Assembly: GCF_030272615.1 (NCBI RefSeq)
Contig: NC_081406.1
Coordinates: 191,835,891-191,899,890 of the forward strand
Reading direction: 5' to 3'
Length of the DNA stretch: 64,000 nt
Source of the DNA: Cryptomeria japonica
Taxonomy: Eukaryota > Streptophyta > Pinopsida > Cupressales > Cupressaceae
Under the pieces are notes generated by a model. The model was given only the letters and a program-made list of their open reading frames with translations. It was not told the DNA's origin and made no database searches. The translations under genes were made by a program, and so were the position numbers. Positions 9,958-22,495 of this stretch are shown here, one piece after another (within the stretch, counting starts at the first letter, position 1; each line of letters opens with the position of its first letter).

Positions 9958-11497
9958 TGATGAATAAATGATGAACAATTAGTACCAAACTGGTATTGAG
10001 AGGGTGGGGGGTGAATCAATACAAGCAAAAACACTTTTCCTCAAACGAATTTGACTGCAAACAGTGCACTTGACTGGCAATCACTAACACCAGTCTAAAC
10101 CAGATTACTACTAGTTAAACACAGTGAGACTGTGAAGGACTTAAACCAGTAACACTTAGCTTTCCACATGATCTAACATCTTGTTTCCAGTTCACCCATA
10201 TGCATACACTAGTACTCAACAATCAAAAATATAATAATCTGCTAGTTCAACATGATTTACCACTTGACAGTAAATAACAAAGCATCACATGAAAAAGGAT
10301 CACACATGACACACATATTTTTCACGAGGAAACCCAACTGGGAAAAACCATGGTGGGGATGAATACCCACAAGTTGTTCTTTGAACCCTTTTGAAGTCCG
10401 CTCTGTTAGGAGCCTGGTCCGGTTGAAGACTGTTACAATAGGTTTTGTTAGGAACCGATCCTGCTAGGGATCACCTGGTTAAGGGATGGCTAAATACCCA
10501 GTTAAGGGTTAAACCCTGTTAAAGGTTACCTTATTAGAGGATTTTAAGAACTCAATGAATTTGAGTCACCCTGTTAAAGGATTTACAACAAGCTGGTTAA
10601 AGCTACCCTGTTAAGCAATTTTCCAATTGTTGAAGTGGTTAGAGATCAACAGGTATTACAATGATCTGGTAACAACACTCAATGCCAATGCAGATCCGCT
10701 TCAGTTCCTTCCTTCTGCAATCACACTCTGCAGGTATCTATTCACTTATCTGGTTTGGCAAGAATCACATATCTCTGCTCTTAGATACACACACAACATT
10801 TTCCAACAAATTCAACATGAAGAACAACCTCAACCTTATAGGAAACAGATAGGTCGGTAGCATAAACCCTAAACCCTAAACATTTAGGTTAAGCAATTCA
10901 GTTGGTTCAATCATGACCATTGAACACTTTGCATTGAATACAACAATGTTGAACAGATCTCAAGACGTTCTCCATCATTCTTTCTTCACCTCTTCTTGGA
11001 GGCTGATAACCCATGACGCGTTCTTCACCATTTACAGAGACTTTGCACATTCCCAAGGCAGATAGGATCAATCGCCTTCATGCAAGATCCTTCACGCGCA
11101 CAAGGCTGATGTGGCAGCACAATTTGTTCTTCATTACAATGCTAACTCATCACACGACTTCATCGATTGAATCACACAGGCTTGGAACACTTCAATCGGA
11201 AACCCTAAAGTTAAGACTACCAACTGGTAGTCATACCATATGAAACCTCGATACAAAACATTCCATATACTGGTTCTCATTCCAACATACTGGTTCACTT
11301 GGACAGACATACTGCTTCACTTTTTCACATATACTGGTTCTCTACATCATATCGGTTCTCTTACATGCCAGTTGTCTTGCATACCCATTCTTCTTGCAAG
11401 TTTCTTACTTCAATATACCGGTTCACTCTTCATCATATTGACATCAATGACAACATACAATATTATCATGTCATCATACTCTGCACATATGCCAACA
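9958..11497 (-). repeat. 3' LTR of the nested Copia element
   Basis: It matches 15906-17426 and, in reverse, the solo LTR at 23671-25110. Several CCGG sites present in the other LTR appear here as CTGG or CCAG. It contains (AAACCCT)2 at about 10865. Short ORFs inside are not protein genes. Confidence 0.92.
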
Positions 11498-11510
11498 ATC
11501 TCCCCCTTTG
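11498..11510 (-). promoter_or_regulatory. Polypurine tract of the nested Copia element
   Basis: On the minus strand a CAAAGGGGGAGAT run directly precedes TGTTGG, the start of the 3' LTR. It would prime plus-strand DNA synthesis. Confidence 0.8.
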
Positions 11511-11789
11511 GCATTGATGGCAATATACAAAGATATCTCTCCGCTTTACATCTTCTCCCCCAATACTACATATATCTTTGCTGCTTCACATCTTCACATC
11601 TTCTCCCCCTTTGACAACAATCACAAAGTGGAGGCATATTCATCTATGTTCTACTATGCTGCTCCCCCTAAGGAGTAGCATCCTTCAACACACCAATCCT
11701 GAAAAAAGTATAGCAATGTAAGTCTTGACTGATGTGGAGCACACACCTTTAGTTGACCTCTTGAAGGGGCAACACCCCTAATTCACCTC

Positions 11790-12065
11790 TCAAATAGGTA
11801 ATTTATCTTTCGATAGAGGCTTGGTGAATATGTCTACTAACTGCTCCTTACTGGAAACATGTTCCAATGCAACCTCCTTGTTTTGAACCTTTTCCCTCAA
11901 GAAATGATACTTGAGCTCAAAGTGCTTGGTTCTAGCATGTAAAACCAGATTCTTGGAGATGTTAATTGCACTTGTATTGTTGCAAAATATACTTATCGGT
12001 TCATATACAAGAACTTTGAAGCCATTTAATACATGCTTCATCCAAATAGTCTGGGTGCAGTTCAT
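11790..12065 (-). pseudogene. Copia RNase H, C-terminal part
   Basis: NTSAINISKNLVLHARTKHFELKYHFLREKV and VSSKEQLVDIFTKPLSKDKL are the standard C-terminal motifs of Copia RNase H. The upstream part (about 12265-12066, with the ADWAG/YxAG region) is in another frame with stops. The domain would degrade the RNA of RNA-DNA hybrids. Confidence 0.85.
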
Positions 12066-12265
12066 AAAAGCTGCAACATACTCCGCTTCTGCTGTAGACT
12101 GAGAGATACAACTCTACTTTTTACTCATCCATGAGACTAGTCTACCACTGAGAAAGAATGCACCACCGGTTGTGCTCTTCTGGTCATCCACATTACCAGC
12201 CCAATCAGCATCTGTAAACACTCTCAGGTTGAAATCATTACTGTATGGATACCACAATCCATAAT

Positions 12266-13231
12266 CTATGTTCCCTTCAGATATCTAAGAATCCACTTGA
12301 CTGCAACCAAGTGGGATTCTCTTGGGCTTTTCTGGAACCGTGCAGTAATGCCCACTACATGTGCAATGTCTGGTCTGCTATGTACTACATAATGCAACTT
12401 ACCAATCATTGGTTGGTATTCCTTCTCATTTACTAACACCGAGTCATCCTCTTTTGATAATTTACAACCGGTCACCATTGGTGTACTAACCATTTTGTTG
12501 TCTTCCATGCCAAAGGTCTTCAATACCTCTTTGACATACTTGGACTAAGTGATAAAGATTCCATCTTTCATTCGTTGAATCTGTAGTCCAATGAAGAACT
12601 TAATCTCCCCTATGAGTGACATCTCAAATTCCTTCTTCATTTCATCTGCAAAGTCATGACTCATCTTGTCATCTCCACCAAAGATTATGTTATCAACAAA
12701 TACTTCACAGATTAGAATCTAATCTCCTTATGATTTCAAGTAGATATTGCTCTCGTCACTTGTTCTTTCAAATCCAATCTTCACAAGATGGGAGTGCAAG
12801 CGTTCATACCATGCTCTAGGTGCCTGCTTTAGTCCATACAAGGCTTTATGTAGCCTACACACCATGTCATTGTCTTCTGATAGGGCAAACCCATCTGATT
12901 GCTCTATATACACCTCCTCTTCAAGTACTCCATTTAGGAATGCAGATTTTACATCCATTTGATATACTTTGAATCCCTTAAAAGCTGCATATGCAAGAAG
13001 CATACGAACTCTTTCCAATCTGGCTACAGGAGCAAAGGTTTCTCCATAGTCTTCTCCTTCTTCTTGGGCATATCCTTTACACACCAGTCTAGCTTTATTT
13101 CTTACCACTGTGCCATCTTCATTCAGCTTATTTCTAAAAACCCATTTGGTGCCAATGACATTTATATGCTCTGGTATGGGTACCAAAGACCATGTACCAT
13201 TCTTTTCTATCTGGTCAAGTTCCTCTTCCAT
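12266..13231 (-). pseudogene. Copia reverse transcriptase
   Basis: [17 protein letters not shown] opens the RT domain, followed by [33 protein letters not shown] and [13 protein letters not shown], all classic. After stops near 12728 the motif that should read YVDD is FVDN (about 12692-12681), then IIFGGDDKM. The C-terminal part 12523-12266 holds STPMVTGCKL and SRPDIAHVVG. The catalytic Asp to Asn change adds to the stops. Confidence 0.87.
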
Positions 13232-13699
13232 TGCCTTGATCTAGTCTTCATCTTTATGTGCCTCTTTAAATGATTTAGGCTCAAATTCAGAGATCATACA
13301 AGAATTTTCTCTAACCTTTCTTCTTGTAAGAATTCCTACATCCTTATCTCCTATGATCTACCTTGGATCATGATTCAACTTAACATACCTAGGGATGATC
13401 TTAATAGATTCCTCTTGCTTTTCTTCTTCATCCTCATCTTCATTAGCATCAGCATCTACTAGTGTAGGAACACATTTACTGGTACTGGGTTATTTTGCAA
13501 CCGGTTCCCAAAAGGTTACTACCGGTTCATCTCCTACTTGCTCACTATCGGTTTCCTTAGGTTTCTCAGAGGTTTCATCAACTCTAACATTGATGCTTTC
13601 AATAATTCTCTAAGTCCTATTGTTAAAACACTTGAGAGCTTTACTCTTGGTGGAATACCCTAGGAATATTCCCTTATCACATTTAGCATCAAACTTGCT

Positions 13700-14551
13700 C
13701 TAATGTTCACTCCTCTTGATGTAACATTTGCTACCAAACACTCTAAAGTAGCTTACCACTGATGTCTTACCGGTCCAATACTCATAAGGTGTTTTATCCT
13801 TACCCTTTTTTATGAGTACCCACTTCATTGTGTAGACTATAGTGCTAATCGCTTCTCTCCAAAAGGTGTGAGCAACCTTCCCTTGGATCAACATAGTTCT
13901 AGCTGCTTCAACCACAGTTTGGTTGTTCCTTTCTGCTAGGCCATTCTATTGTGGAGTCTGGGGGGTAGACAATTGCCTCTTGATGCCATTCTCTTCATAG
14001 TATTTGTTGAATTCACCAGAAGTGAGTTCTCCTCCTTGATAAATTCTTAGGCATTTGATTATCTTACCACTTTCTCTTTCTACCAGTGCTCTGGAGGCTT
14101 TGAGCTTTCCAAAAGCTTTAGACTTGTCCTTCAAGAATGTGACCCACATCATTCTTGAGCAATCATCAGTAAGAATCATAAAATACCTATCTCCTTGCAC
14201 ACTCCTATTTTTCATAGGACCACACAAATCAATATGCACAAGATCAAGCAAATTGTATGCAGTGAAAGATTTACCTTTAAAGGTTGAGGAAGACATTTTC
14301 CCCAGTTGACGCTCTCTGCACAAAGGATTTTCCAGTTTTCTCAGCACAGGCAATCCTCTAACTGCCCTGATCTTACTGGCCTTCGCTATGTTATCAAAAT
14401 TTACATGGCAGAGTCTCCTATGCCATATCCAGCTATCATCAAGCTTAGTCATAAGACATGTACTGATATTTGCATTTAGCTGAAATAGGTTACCTTTGGT
14501 CTGCATACCGGTGGCCATCAGTTCACCACTCTTTCCTTTGATTTTGCACAC
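13700..14551 (-). pseudogene. Copia integrase
   Basis: The GAG-pre-integrase segment (WIWHRRLCHVNFDNIAK) is followed by the integrase core: VHIDLCGPM (first Asp), then IYQGGELTSGEF, where the usual TDNGGEF has lost its Asp (second catalytic residue as Gln/Gly), and a stop near 13945 in the NGLAERxN region. The frame resumes at 13915 with VEAARTMLIQGK and ends with FGSKCYIKRSEH. Loss of the second Asp and the stop would abolish integration. Confidence 0.8.
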
Positions 14552-14590
14552 TCCCTTTTTGAATTCCAGAGTGAGTCCATTGTCATTCAG

Positions 14591-14875
14591 CTAAGCAACA
14601 CTCAAAAGGTTGTGTTTGAGACCTTCTACCCAATACACATTATCAGCACTGATTTTTCCATTCAAAGAGATAGACCCCATGCCTTTTACCATACATGGTG
14701 CATCATTGCCAAAACGAACCACACCACCATCATACTCTTCCAGAGATAGAAACTTACTCTGGTCACCAATCATATGGTGAGAACACCCACTGTCAATGAT
14801 CCACTCATTGGAATTATCAAAGCGGGAGACAAGAGCCTTCATGATTGACACCTCTTCCTTGACTGCTACAAACAC
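14591..14875 (-). pseudogene. Copia aspartic protease
   Basis: WIIDSGCSHHMIGDQSKF contains the DSG catalytic motif in its usual Copia context, followed by VRFGNDAPCMVKGMGSI and LKHNLLSVA, which marks the end of the domain. The motif is intact; the frame stops at both ends. It would process the Gag-Pol polyprotein. Confidence 0.85.
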
Positions 14876-14896
14876 AATATCTTCACTTTCTTCATC

Positions 14897-15834
14897 TTAT
14901 GATTCCTCATCAGTGACACCTTCATCAATTGCTACAAAATAGTTTCTCCGATTTCCTCCTTTGAACTTCTTGAACTTTTCCGGTTTGTCCTTATTATCAC
15001 CATTAGGATAGTTTATAGCAATGTGTCCTATCTGGTTACAAGAAAAACATTTCAAAGGGAGCTTACCTTTGTATTTACCGGTTCCCTTAGGAAGTCTCTT
15101 AGCAAGAAGAGCTTCAAATTCCATCAGGATCTCCTCATCATCCATTTCTCTGCTTTGTCTTGGTTCACAACTAGTACTTGCTTCTTTTCCCTTTCTGGAT
15201 GGTGCAACAAATGATCTAAAGGTTGATTCAGTCTTCTGAATACTACCATCATAATTATTTAGCTCATAGGTTGTCAACTTTGCAATGATGGAGTCTAGGG
15301 ATACCTTTGTCTTGTCTACAGACCTCAACTCCTTAGTAGCAGCAACCCTTATTGCATAGACCAGTAATAAGGATCTCATAACTTTGCTAACAACAATGGA
15401 ATCTTGATATCTCCTGCCCTCTTGATATCTCCTACAACCGTTTTGATTCTTATTCCATATTGTTGAATGGTCTCTCCTTCAACCATCCACATGTCTTCAA
15501 ACTTTCCCCTAAGACTTTCTTCCTTAGCTTGTTTTACATGCTCATCACTGCCATAGATATTCTCAAGTGCATCCCATACTTCTTTGAGATTCTCTTCATC
15601 CTGAACATCAATAAACTCAATGTCAGATAAACTGTTGATTAGGGCTTCCATGACTTGCCCATTCTCTTGAATCTCTCTCTTTTGATCATCAGTGAGAGTA
15701 CTGGTAGGGATTACATAGGCATTCTCAACATAGCTCCAGTGTTGAGTACCCATGCTTTTGATGTATATATTCATTATGTCCTTCCATATTTTAAAGTTAT
15801 CTTTGTTGAACTTTGAACCTTCCCTCTTCATCAT
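14897..15834 (-). pseudogene. Copia GAG
   Basis: The first frame (15834-15376) begins MMKREGSKFNKDNFKIWK, the N-terminal Gag motif of Copia capsid proteins, and has the helical UBN2/Retrotran_gag body. A second overlapping frame (15379-14897) contains the zinc knuckle CFSCNQIGHIAINYP, where the CCHC final Cys is Tyr. A shift joins the two. Gag would form the virus-like particle. The frame change and the altered knuckle make this copy inactive. Confidence 0.85.
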
Positions 15835-15891
15835 TAGAATAGGATCTTTTCCTCAAGCTGTTAAGCTTACAACATAGAAGACCTAGAGGAC

Positions 15892-15903
15892 GCTCTGATA
15901 CCA
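15892..15903 (-). promoter_or_regulatory. Primer-binding site (initiator Met tRNA)
   Basis: TGGTATCAGAGC on the minus strand, adjacent to the inner end of the 5' LTR, is the standard plant Copia primer site. Confidence 0.9.
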
Positions 15904-15905
15904 AT

Positions 15906-17426
15906 TGATGTATACATGATGAACAATTAGTACCAAACTGGTACTGAGAGGGGGGGTGAATTAGTACAAGCAAAAACACTTTTCCTCAAACCGATTTGAC
16001 TGCAAACAGTGCACTTGACTGGAAATCACTAACACCAGTCTAAACCAGATTACTACCGGTTAAACACAGTGAGACAGTGAAGGGCTTAAACTAGTAACAC
16101 TTAGCTTTCCACACGATCTAACATCTTGTTTCCACCTCACCCATATGCATACACTAGTACTCAACAATCAGAAATATAATAATCTACTAGTTCAACATGA
16201 TTTACCACTTGACAGTAAATAACAAAGCATCACATGAAAAAGGATCACACATGACACACATATTTTTCATGTGGAAACCCAACTGGGAAAAACCTCGGTC
16301 GAGATGAATACCCACAAGTTATTCTTTGAACCCTTTTGAAGTTTGCTCTGTTAGAAGCCTGGTCCGGTTAAAGACTGTTACAATAGGTTCTGTTAGGAAC
16401 CGATCCTGCTAGGGATCACCCAGTTAAGGGATGGCTAAATACCCGATTAAGGGTTAAACCCTATTAAAGGTTACCTTGTTAGAGGATTTTAAAAACTCAA
16501 TGAATTTGAGTCACCCTGTTAAAGGATTTACAACAAGCTGGTTAAAGCTACCCTGTTAAGGGATTTTTGAACTGTTGAAGTGGTTAGAGATCAATGGGTA
16601 TTACAATGATCTAGTAACAACACTCAATGCCAATGCAGATCCGCTTCAGTTCCTTCCTTCTGCAATCACACTCTACAGGTATCTATTCACTTATCTGGTC
16701 TGGGAAGAATCACGTATCTCTGCTTTTAGATACACACACAACATTTGCCAACAACTTCAACATGAAGAACAACCTTGACCTTATAGGAAATAGATAGGTC
16801 AGTAGCATAAACCCTAAACCCTAAACATTTAGGTTAAGCAATTCAGTCGGTTCAATCCTGACCATTGAACACTTTGCATTGAATACAACAGTCTTAAACA
16901 AATCTCAAGACATTCTCCACCATTCGTTCTTCACCGCTTCTTGGAGGTTGATAACCCATCACATGTTTTCCACCGTTTACAGAGACTTCGCACATTCCCG
17001 AAGTAGATAGGATCAATCTCCTTCATGCAAGACCCTTCACATGCACAAGGATGACATGGCAACACAATTTGTTCTTCATTACAATGCTAACTCATCACAC
17101 GACTTCATCAGTTGAATCACATAGGCTTGGAACACTTCAACCGGAAACCTTGAAGCTAAGACTACCAACTGGTAGTCATACCATATGAAACCTCAATACA
17201 AAACATTCCATATACCGGTTCTCATTCCAACATACCGGTTCACTTGGACAGACATACCGCTTCACTTTTTCACATATATCGGTTCTCTACATCATACCGG
17301 TTCTCTTGCATATCGGTTCTTCTTGCAAGTTGCTTACTTCAATATACCGGTTCACTCTTCAACATATTGACATCAATGACAACATACAATATCATCATGT
17401 CATCATACTCTGCACATATGCCAACA
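15906..17426 (-). repeat. 5' LTR of the nested Copia element
   Basis: In minus sense it begins TGTTGGCATATG and ends ...CATCA, immediately before the PBS (one or two spacer bases). The U3-side region 17210-17350 carries a cluster of CCGGTTC-type motifs. Confidence 0.92.
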
Positions 17427-17431
17427 AAAAC

Positions 17432-18048
17432 CCTCGTAGTCTCCTTCCATTCAAGTTTGTCGCAATCCCACTAGGCCTGACAAAGGCAAGGCAAAAATTT
17501 CTGGTGATGTTGTATCTGGGGATGGTTTTATTCCTGTCAAAGGTCGAAATAAAAATAGGGGTCTGAAGAGGTCCTTTAAGGATCATTAGGATGAAGATAC
17601 TTTTAACTGATTTGAAATATTGGATGACCTTAGTCATCAAGAGGTAAATCTAGGTTTGATGGCTATGGAGCAGAGAGTAATGGAAGTTGTTCAGGATGAC
17701 AATGTTCCAAGTAGTATGCAAAATTTGCAGACGGATGGTGATTTACCGATGGACACTGTTGTTGGGGTGATGGATTCTGAAAATACTGGTTTGCCTATTA
17801 ATGTGACAATTGGTGGGGGGGATTCAATTAAACCATCTAGAAAATTAGATCTTGATCCAAAAAAAGGTGGAAAAGTTTCTCCTGTATTGGGGATTCTTTA
17901 GAAAGAGCAAAAAAAGGGGGCTATTGAGAAGTCTTCCAAGATTGGAAGGAAGAAAGATGTAGTGAAAATAAAGTTGATGGGGGAGTCTCTTGTGGAATAT
18001 GGAAGTGTTAAGACATTGGATTCTCACTTCTCTTATCCCCATAAATGA
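17432..18048 (+). pseudogene. LINE A ORF1, C-terminal part
   Basis: This is the continuation of ORF1 after the Copia insertion, a low-complexity charged tail with some stops. The last frame, ending in HFSYPHK, stops at TGA 18046-18048, so ORF1 and ORF2 overlap as ATGA at 18045. No enzymatic motif is expected here. Confidence 0.6.
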
Positions 18049-21000
18049 TCATTCTATCTTGGAATGTAAGGGGCTTAAACAATGGCCCTTGACAAAAATT
18101 TGTTCAGGATTTGGTGAGAGTTTATTCTCCTGATGTTCTTTTCTTACAGGAGACTAAGTTGTCTGTTGAGAGCATGATTGGTTTGTTACCAAAGATATGG
18201 AGCCGTGGTGAATGCCAGTGTATTGGGGCCCATGGTTCTACTAGGGGTTTGGCTTGTTTATGGAACCCTTTGAGGATTCGCCCTCTTTGGTGGGTATCTT
18301 ATAAGTCTTCCATCTCTTTAGTTGCTTCAAGTCTTTAGATGGGAGAATCTATTCTCCTATCTAATATTTATGCACCTACTGATTTTTTGGGCAAACAACT
18401 TTTGTGGGCCCATATCACCGCTATCCAGAACTTGGTACCCTTGCATCCTTGGATTTTGGCAAGGGATTTTAATGCTATTATAGAGTTGGCTGAGAAAAGA
18501 GGTGATATTGGGAGATTGGAGCCTTTGGCATTCATGCTGCGAGAGACCATCTCTATCTTGAATCTAGTGGATGTCAACCCCAATAATGGATAGTTTACTT
18601 GGAATAATTAGAGGACAAGAAAGAATTGTATCGTTCAGAGACTTGATCAGTTCCTGATTTCTTGTTTCTGGGTTAGTGGTGGTTGGACTACTAGCTCTTA
18701 ATTGTTGGACTGGCATGGTTCAGATCATTGGCCTATCAAGCTATTTATCTACTCTACTTAGGTGGCTCATTCTCCTCCTTTCAAATTCTAGCTCATGTGG
18801 TTACGAGATACTTCCTTACAAGATTATGTGGTTGAATGGTGGAGGGTCGACAGACCAACGTATGGTACAACTATGTATACCTTTGCTAAAACTCTGCAAT
18901 TTTTTAAATACCAGCTTAAGTGATGGAATCAACGGTGCTTTGGAAATATTTTTCATGCTAAAGTTGCTGCTCAAGCTGAGTTAGATGGCATCACCAAGGA
19001 AGTTAGGGATTGTGGTTTGTCTGAGCCCTTGTTGCAGGAAGAAGCTAAAGCTATGAATTCGGTGGAAGAATGCGAGCTAAGGGAGGAGATTTATTGGAAA
19101 CAAAAGGCTCACTTGGATTGGCTTCAAGAAGAGGATAAGAATACGACCTTCTTCTTCAACTTGGTGAAAGCGAGAAGGTATGGAAATACTATTCAAATCC
19201 TTGTGGATGATAGGGGTGAGCAATATTCTTCTTTACATGATATTTTTAGAGAGGCTTTGTGGTACTTTGATACTTTATTTAGGGAAGATTCTTAGGGAGG
19301 CTTTGTTGAGGAAGCTCAGGTGCTTTCCTGTATTCCCCATTTGGTTACTAGGGAGATGAATGAGTTCCTGATGAGCAATGTTTATATGGAGGAATTGGAG
19401 GAGATTATCTTTCATATGAAGAAAGGGAAAGCTCCAAGTCCCGATGGATTCCCGATTGAATTCTTTCAAGAATTTTGGGATACTATTAAGTCAGATTTAT
19501 TAGAGGTGGTTCGGGAATCTCAGACGAACAAGCAAATGCTTAGGGCTTTGAACTCCACCTTTTTGGCCCTCATCCCTGAATGTGATGGTGCGGATAGGTT
19601 AAGTCAATTTCATCCCATTTCTCTCTGTAATGTTATTTACAAGATTATATCTAAGTTGATTGTTGAAAGATTGAAAAAATGGCTTAAAAAGCTTATCTCA
19701 GAGGAATAGAGTGGATTTCTGGCAAATCGACAAATTGTAGATGGAGTAATTGTTGCTATGAAGACCATCCCTTCCATGACAGCTTCTAGAGAGAAGGCTA
19801 TGTTCATCAAGCTGGATATCACAAAGGATTATGATAGAGTTTGGTGGTCCTTTCTTCGAAAAGTTATGGGAGCTTTTGGCTTTGTAGAGGAGTGGATTCA
19901 ATGGGTAATGAGTTGTGTTATGTCTACCTCTTTCTCGGTTCTAATCAATGGGGAGCACACTGAGCTTTTTGAGGCTTCTCAGGACTTGGAAAAGGGCACC
20001 CTCTCTCTCCTTATTTGTTTCTTCTTATAGAAAAAGGTCTTGGGAGATTGGTGAATAATAATGTTGAGTTGGGTTTGATACATGGATGGAGGTGGGGAAC
20101 AAGTTTGCTTCCACAATCCCACCTACAATTTATGGATGACACTACTTTGATGGGAATGGATACAATTGGGGAAGCTGTTAATATTTGCACGACATTGGAT
20201 GTTTATCTAATTGCTTCTGGTCAGCTAATTAATGAAGATAAGTTCTCTATTTTCTTCTTCAACACACCAAAGGCTATTCAGAGGAGGATTGCTCATATCT
20301 TGAGATTTTTGATTGGATCTCTCCCTTTGATCTACCTAGGCAACCCTATCTCTTCAGGTAAGATTCCTAGAGAGTCTTGGCAGAATATTCTTGATAAATT
20401 TAGTACTAAAGTTAATCATTGGATGCATAGATGGTTGTCCTTTGCTGGAAGAGTTCAATTTCTTAAGTCTATGGTTAAGGTCCTCCCGCTCTACAGGGGT
20501 ATGCTTCAGGTTGCTCTGATGGGCTTTGTTGGAGATTTGGCTTCTATGGCATGACAGTTCTTATGGGAACGCAATTTTCCTTTCTCTAAATGGAGACTTG
20601 TCAGATGGGATATTATGTGTTGCCCAAGACAATTTGGTGGTCTTGGTTCTGAGACATTCGGCTTTGGCTGGGGTGGCTTTGGTTGCTAAGTTGTATTGGA
20701 GGTGGTGTATGGAGTAGGACTAGATCTAGGCTAAGATCTTGTTGCATAAGTATCTTCCTAGGATTTCGAGGGAGGAAGTCCCCCGTTACCCTCTGGTGGG
20801 AAAAGGATCAATAATTTGGGAAACATTGAAGAAGGAGGTTGCCTTGATTAAGGAAGGTTTATTTTGGATATCTAAGAGGGGGACAAAGGCACTTTTTTGG
20901 TTTGACTCTTGGGATGGCTTTCCCTCCATTGTTTCGCAGTACCCGATTTTGATGGCCCTTTGTCAATGGTTTCTTGAAGCAGGGTGGACAAGAGCGAGTG

Positions 21001-22350
21001 ACTTTAAATTACTGCATCCTTGTGGTTAGTTGGAGGTTGCTAGATGGAAAGTTTCGAGTGAGTGGCCAACGGCTGGTTTGGAGGGAGATTGTGTTTAGCT
21101 TCATACTATCATATTAGGTAGAAATTGTAGCTCTCTTAAGGACAAAGATAGCCTTTCTTGGCATCTGAATCCTAAGGGGGTTTATATGGTTGCAAGTGGG
21201 TATTAGTTATTGATGGCTCGAAGACATAATGGAGGGGAGGTTCAGTGGTGGAAGTATGTGTGGAATAAGTTCTCTTCGCCAAAGTGTAATTGTTCTGTGT
21301 GGACTTTGGCTTGGAATAAATTCTTTACATGGGATAATATTCGGAAGCGGGGATTTCAAGGCCCTTCAATTTTTGTTTTGTGTGGTGCTAATGAAGAGGA
21401 CTCCCCACATCTTTTATTTCGTTGCCCCTTCTCTATGCAGATTTGGCACCTCTGGTGGGTTGCCTGGAAACATCCTTTTGTTCATGCCATGTCCCTTGTA
21501 GAATTCTAGAATAGTTTGGGCAAGCCTCCTACAGTGTCTTCATTTCTTTAGATTGTGTGGTGTTTTGGGCCTATTTTCATTCTTTGGCAGTTATGGTTAG
21601 AGAGGAATCGCAAGATTTTGAGGGGGGAGAGGTTATTGGTTCAACAAGTGTGGCACAGAACCATAGGGATGATTCAAGAGATAGTGGAGGCTAAATGTGA
21701 GGGGATGCTCCCACTTGATAGAAATGATGCAAAAATTACAAATAGATTAGGTATTCAGGGATTGTCTCATGTCTCTCCCTGTGTTAGAAGAGGTAGATGT
21801 GCAAAGAAGAAAATCCATAGGGAGGGCAGATGACAGCCTCCTCCTGAGAAATTTTTGAAGATCAACACTGATGGATCCTCTCATGGAAATCCTGGCCCGA
21901 CTAGGATTGGAGGTATAGGTAGAAATTGTCTGGGAGAGGTGGTGTTCTTCTTCTCTTTCCATAAAAGGCAGCAGGCTAATAACTTTATGGAGGGGTTAGC
22001 GATTTTGTTCGCTTTTGAGCGTGCTTATGCTTTAGCATGGAGACAGGGTATTTGTGAATCTGATTCATAGGTTATTGTGAATTTGTTGATTAGTCAGAAG
22101 ATGATTGATGTTAATTGGCAACTTGCTTGGGTTGTTCAACAGATTTTGCATATCAGCTCTAGCATGGAGAATGTGTCATTTGTCCACATTCCACGTGAAT
22201 TGAATAGAGCTGCTGATTGTTTGGCTAAATGGGCTTCTGGCAATATTGATAATTGGAGGATTGAGGGGTGGGGGTGTCTATCCCATGTGTATTGTCAGGA
22301 ATTGGAGAAGATCCTTGCAGAGGATATTGGTGGATATGGTAATGGGTGAG
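18045..22350 (+). pseudogene. LINE A ORF2: endonuclease, reverse transcriptase, RNase H
   Basis: Translation from ATG 18045 begins MIILSWNVRGLNN, the APE-type endonuclease start, followed by LFLQETKL and, near 18460, ILARDFNAII (the GDFN motif with G to R). RT: KAPSPDGFPIEFFQ (about 19430), FHPISLCNVIYKIISK (19605), KLDITKDYDRVWW (19810), and FMDDTTLMG (20130), where Ala of FADD is Met but both Asp remain. zf-RVT occupies 21210-21480. RNase H begins KINTDGSSHGNPGP at 21858 and ends near 22350. At least ten in-frame stops or shifts break the frame. The protein would nick target DNA and prime reverse transcription on it. Confidence 0.85.
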
Positions 22351-22495
22351 GTTGTTGCTTGTTTTGTGTGGTGCTATTTGACCATTTCTTTTGGAGCTTT
22401 GGCTCCCTGTTTTTCTTGTAATGTTTAAATCTGAATTTCAATAAAGTTTTTACCACTTCTATTCAAAATAATAATAATAATAATATAATAATAAT

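Larger units (their letters stand above)
9958..17426 (-). mobile_element. Copia LTR retrotransposon nested in LINE A ORF1
   Basis: LTRs at 9958-11497 and 15906-17426 start TG and end CA. AAAAC flanks both sides (9953-9957 and 17427-17431), a perfect 5-bp target duplication. The initiator-Met PBS TGGTATCAGAGC is on the minus strand at 15903-15892. A purine tract (AAAGGGGGAGA) precedes the minus-sense 3' LTR at 11498-11510. Gene order GAG-PR-INT-RT-RH is the Copia order. Stops in every gene make it non-functional. The LTRs differ in length (1540 against 1521 bp) and at many positions, so the insertion is not recent. Confidence 0.93.
8811..22495 (+). mobile_element. LINE A (L1-like with RNase H), split by a Copia element
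   Basis: This non-LTR retrotransposon has a GC/G-rich 5' UTR (8811-9137), ORF1, ORF2 with EN, RT, zf-RVT and RNase H, and a tail of AATAAAG followed by A/AAT repeats (22440-22495). Near-identical 10-bp sequences AATTTGCCCA (8801) and AAATTGCCCA (22496) flank it. Without the inner Copia it is about 6.2 kb, a normal full length. Numerous stops show it is dead. The 52954-53880 insertion and the 6150-6548 fragment belong to the same family. Confidence 0.85.

Noticed and set aside
10864-10882. Telomere-like AAACCCT repeat (also 16806 and, reversed, 24203)
   Set aside because: Only two units, and it is a fixed part of this Copia LTR family rather than a telomere remnant.
12689-12740. Possible intact YVDD reverse transcriptase active site
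   Set aside because: Careful reading of the minus strand gives FVDN with upstream stops, so it is inactive.
15892-15903. tRNA gene suggested by tRNA-complementary words (also 28347, 32789, 47150)
   Set aside because: These are 12-base primer-binding sites without cloverleaf structure.
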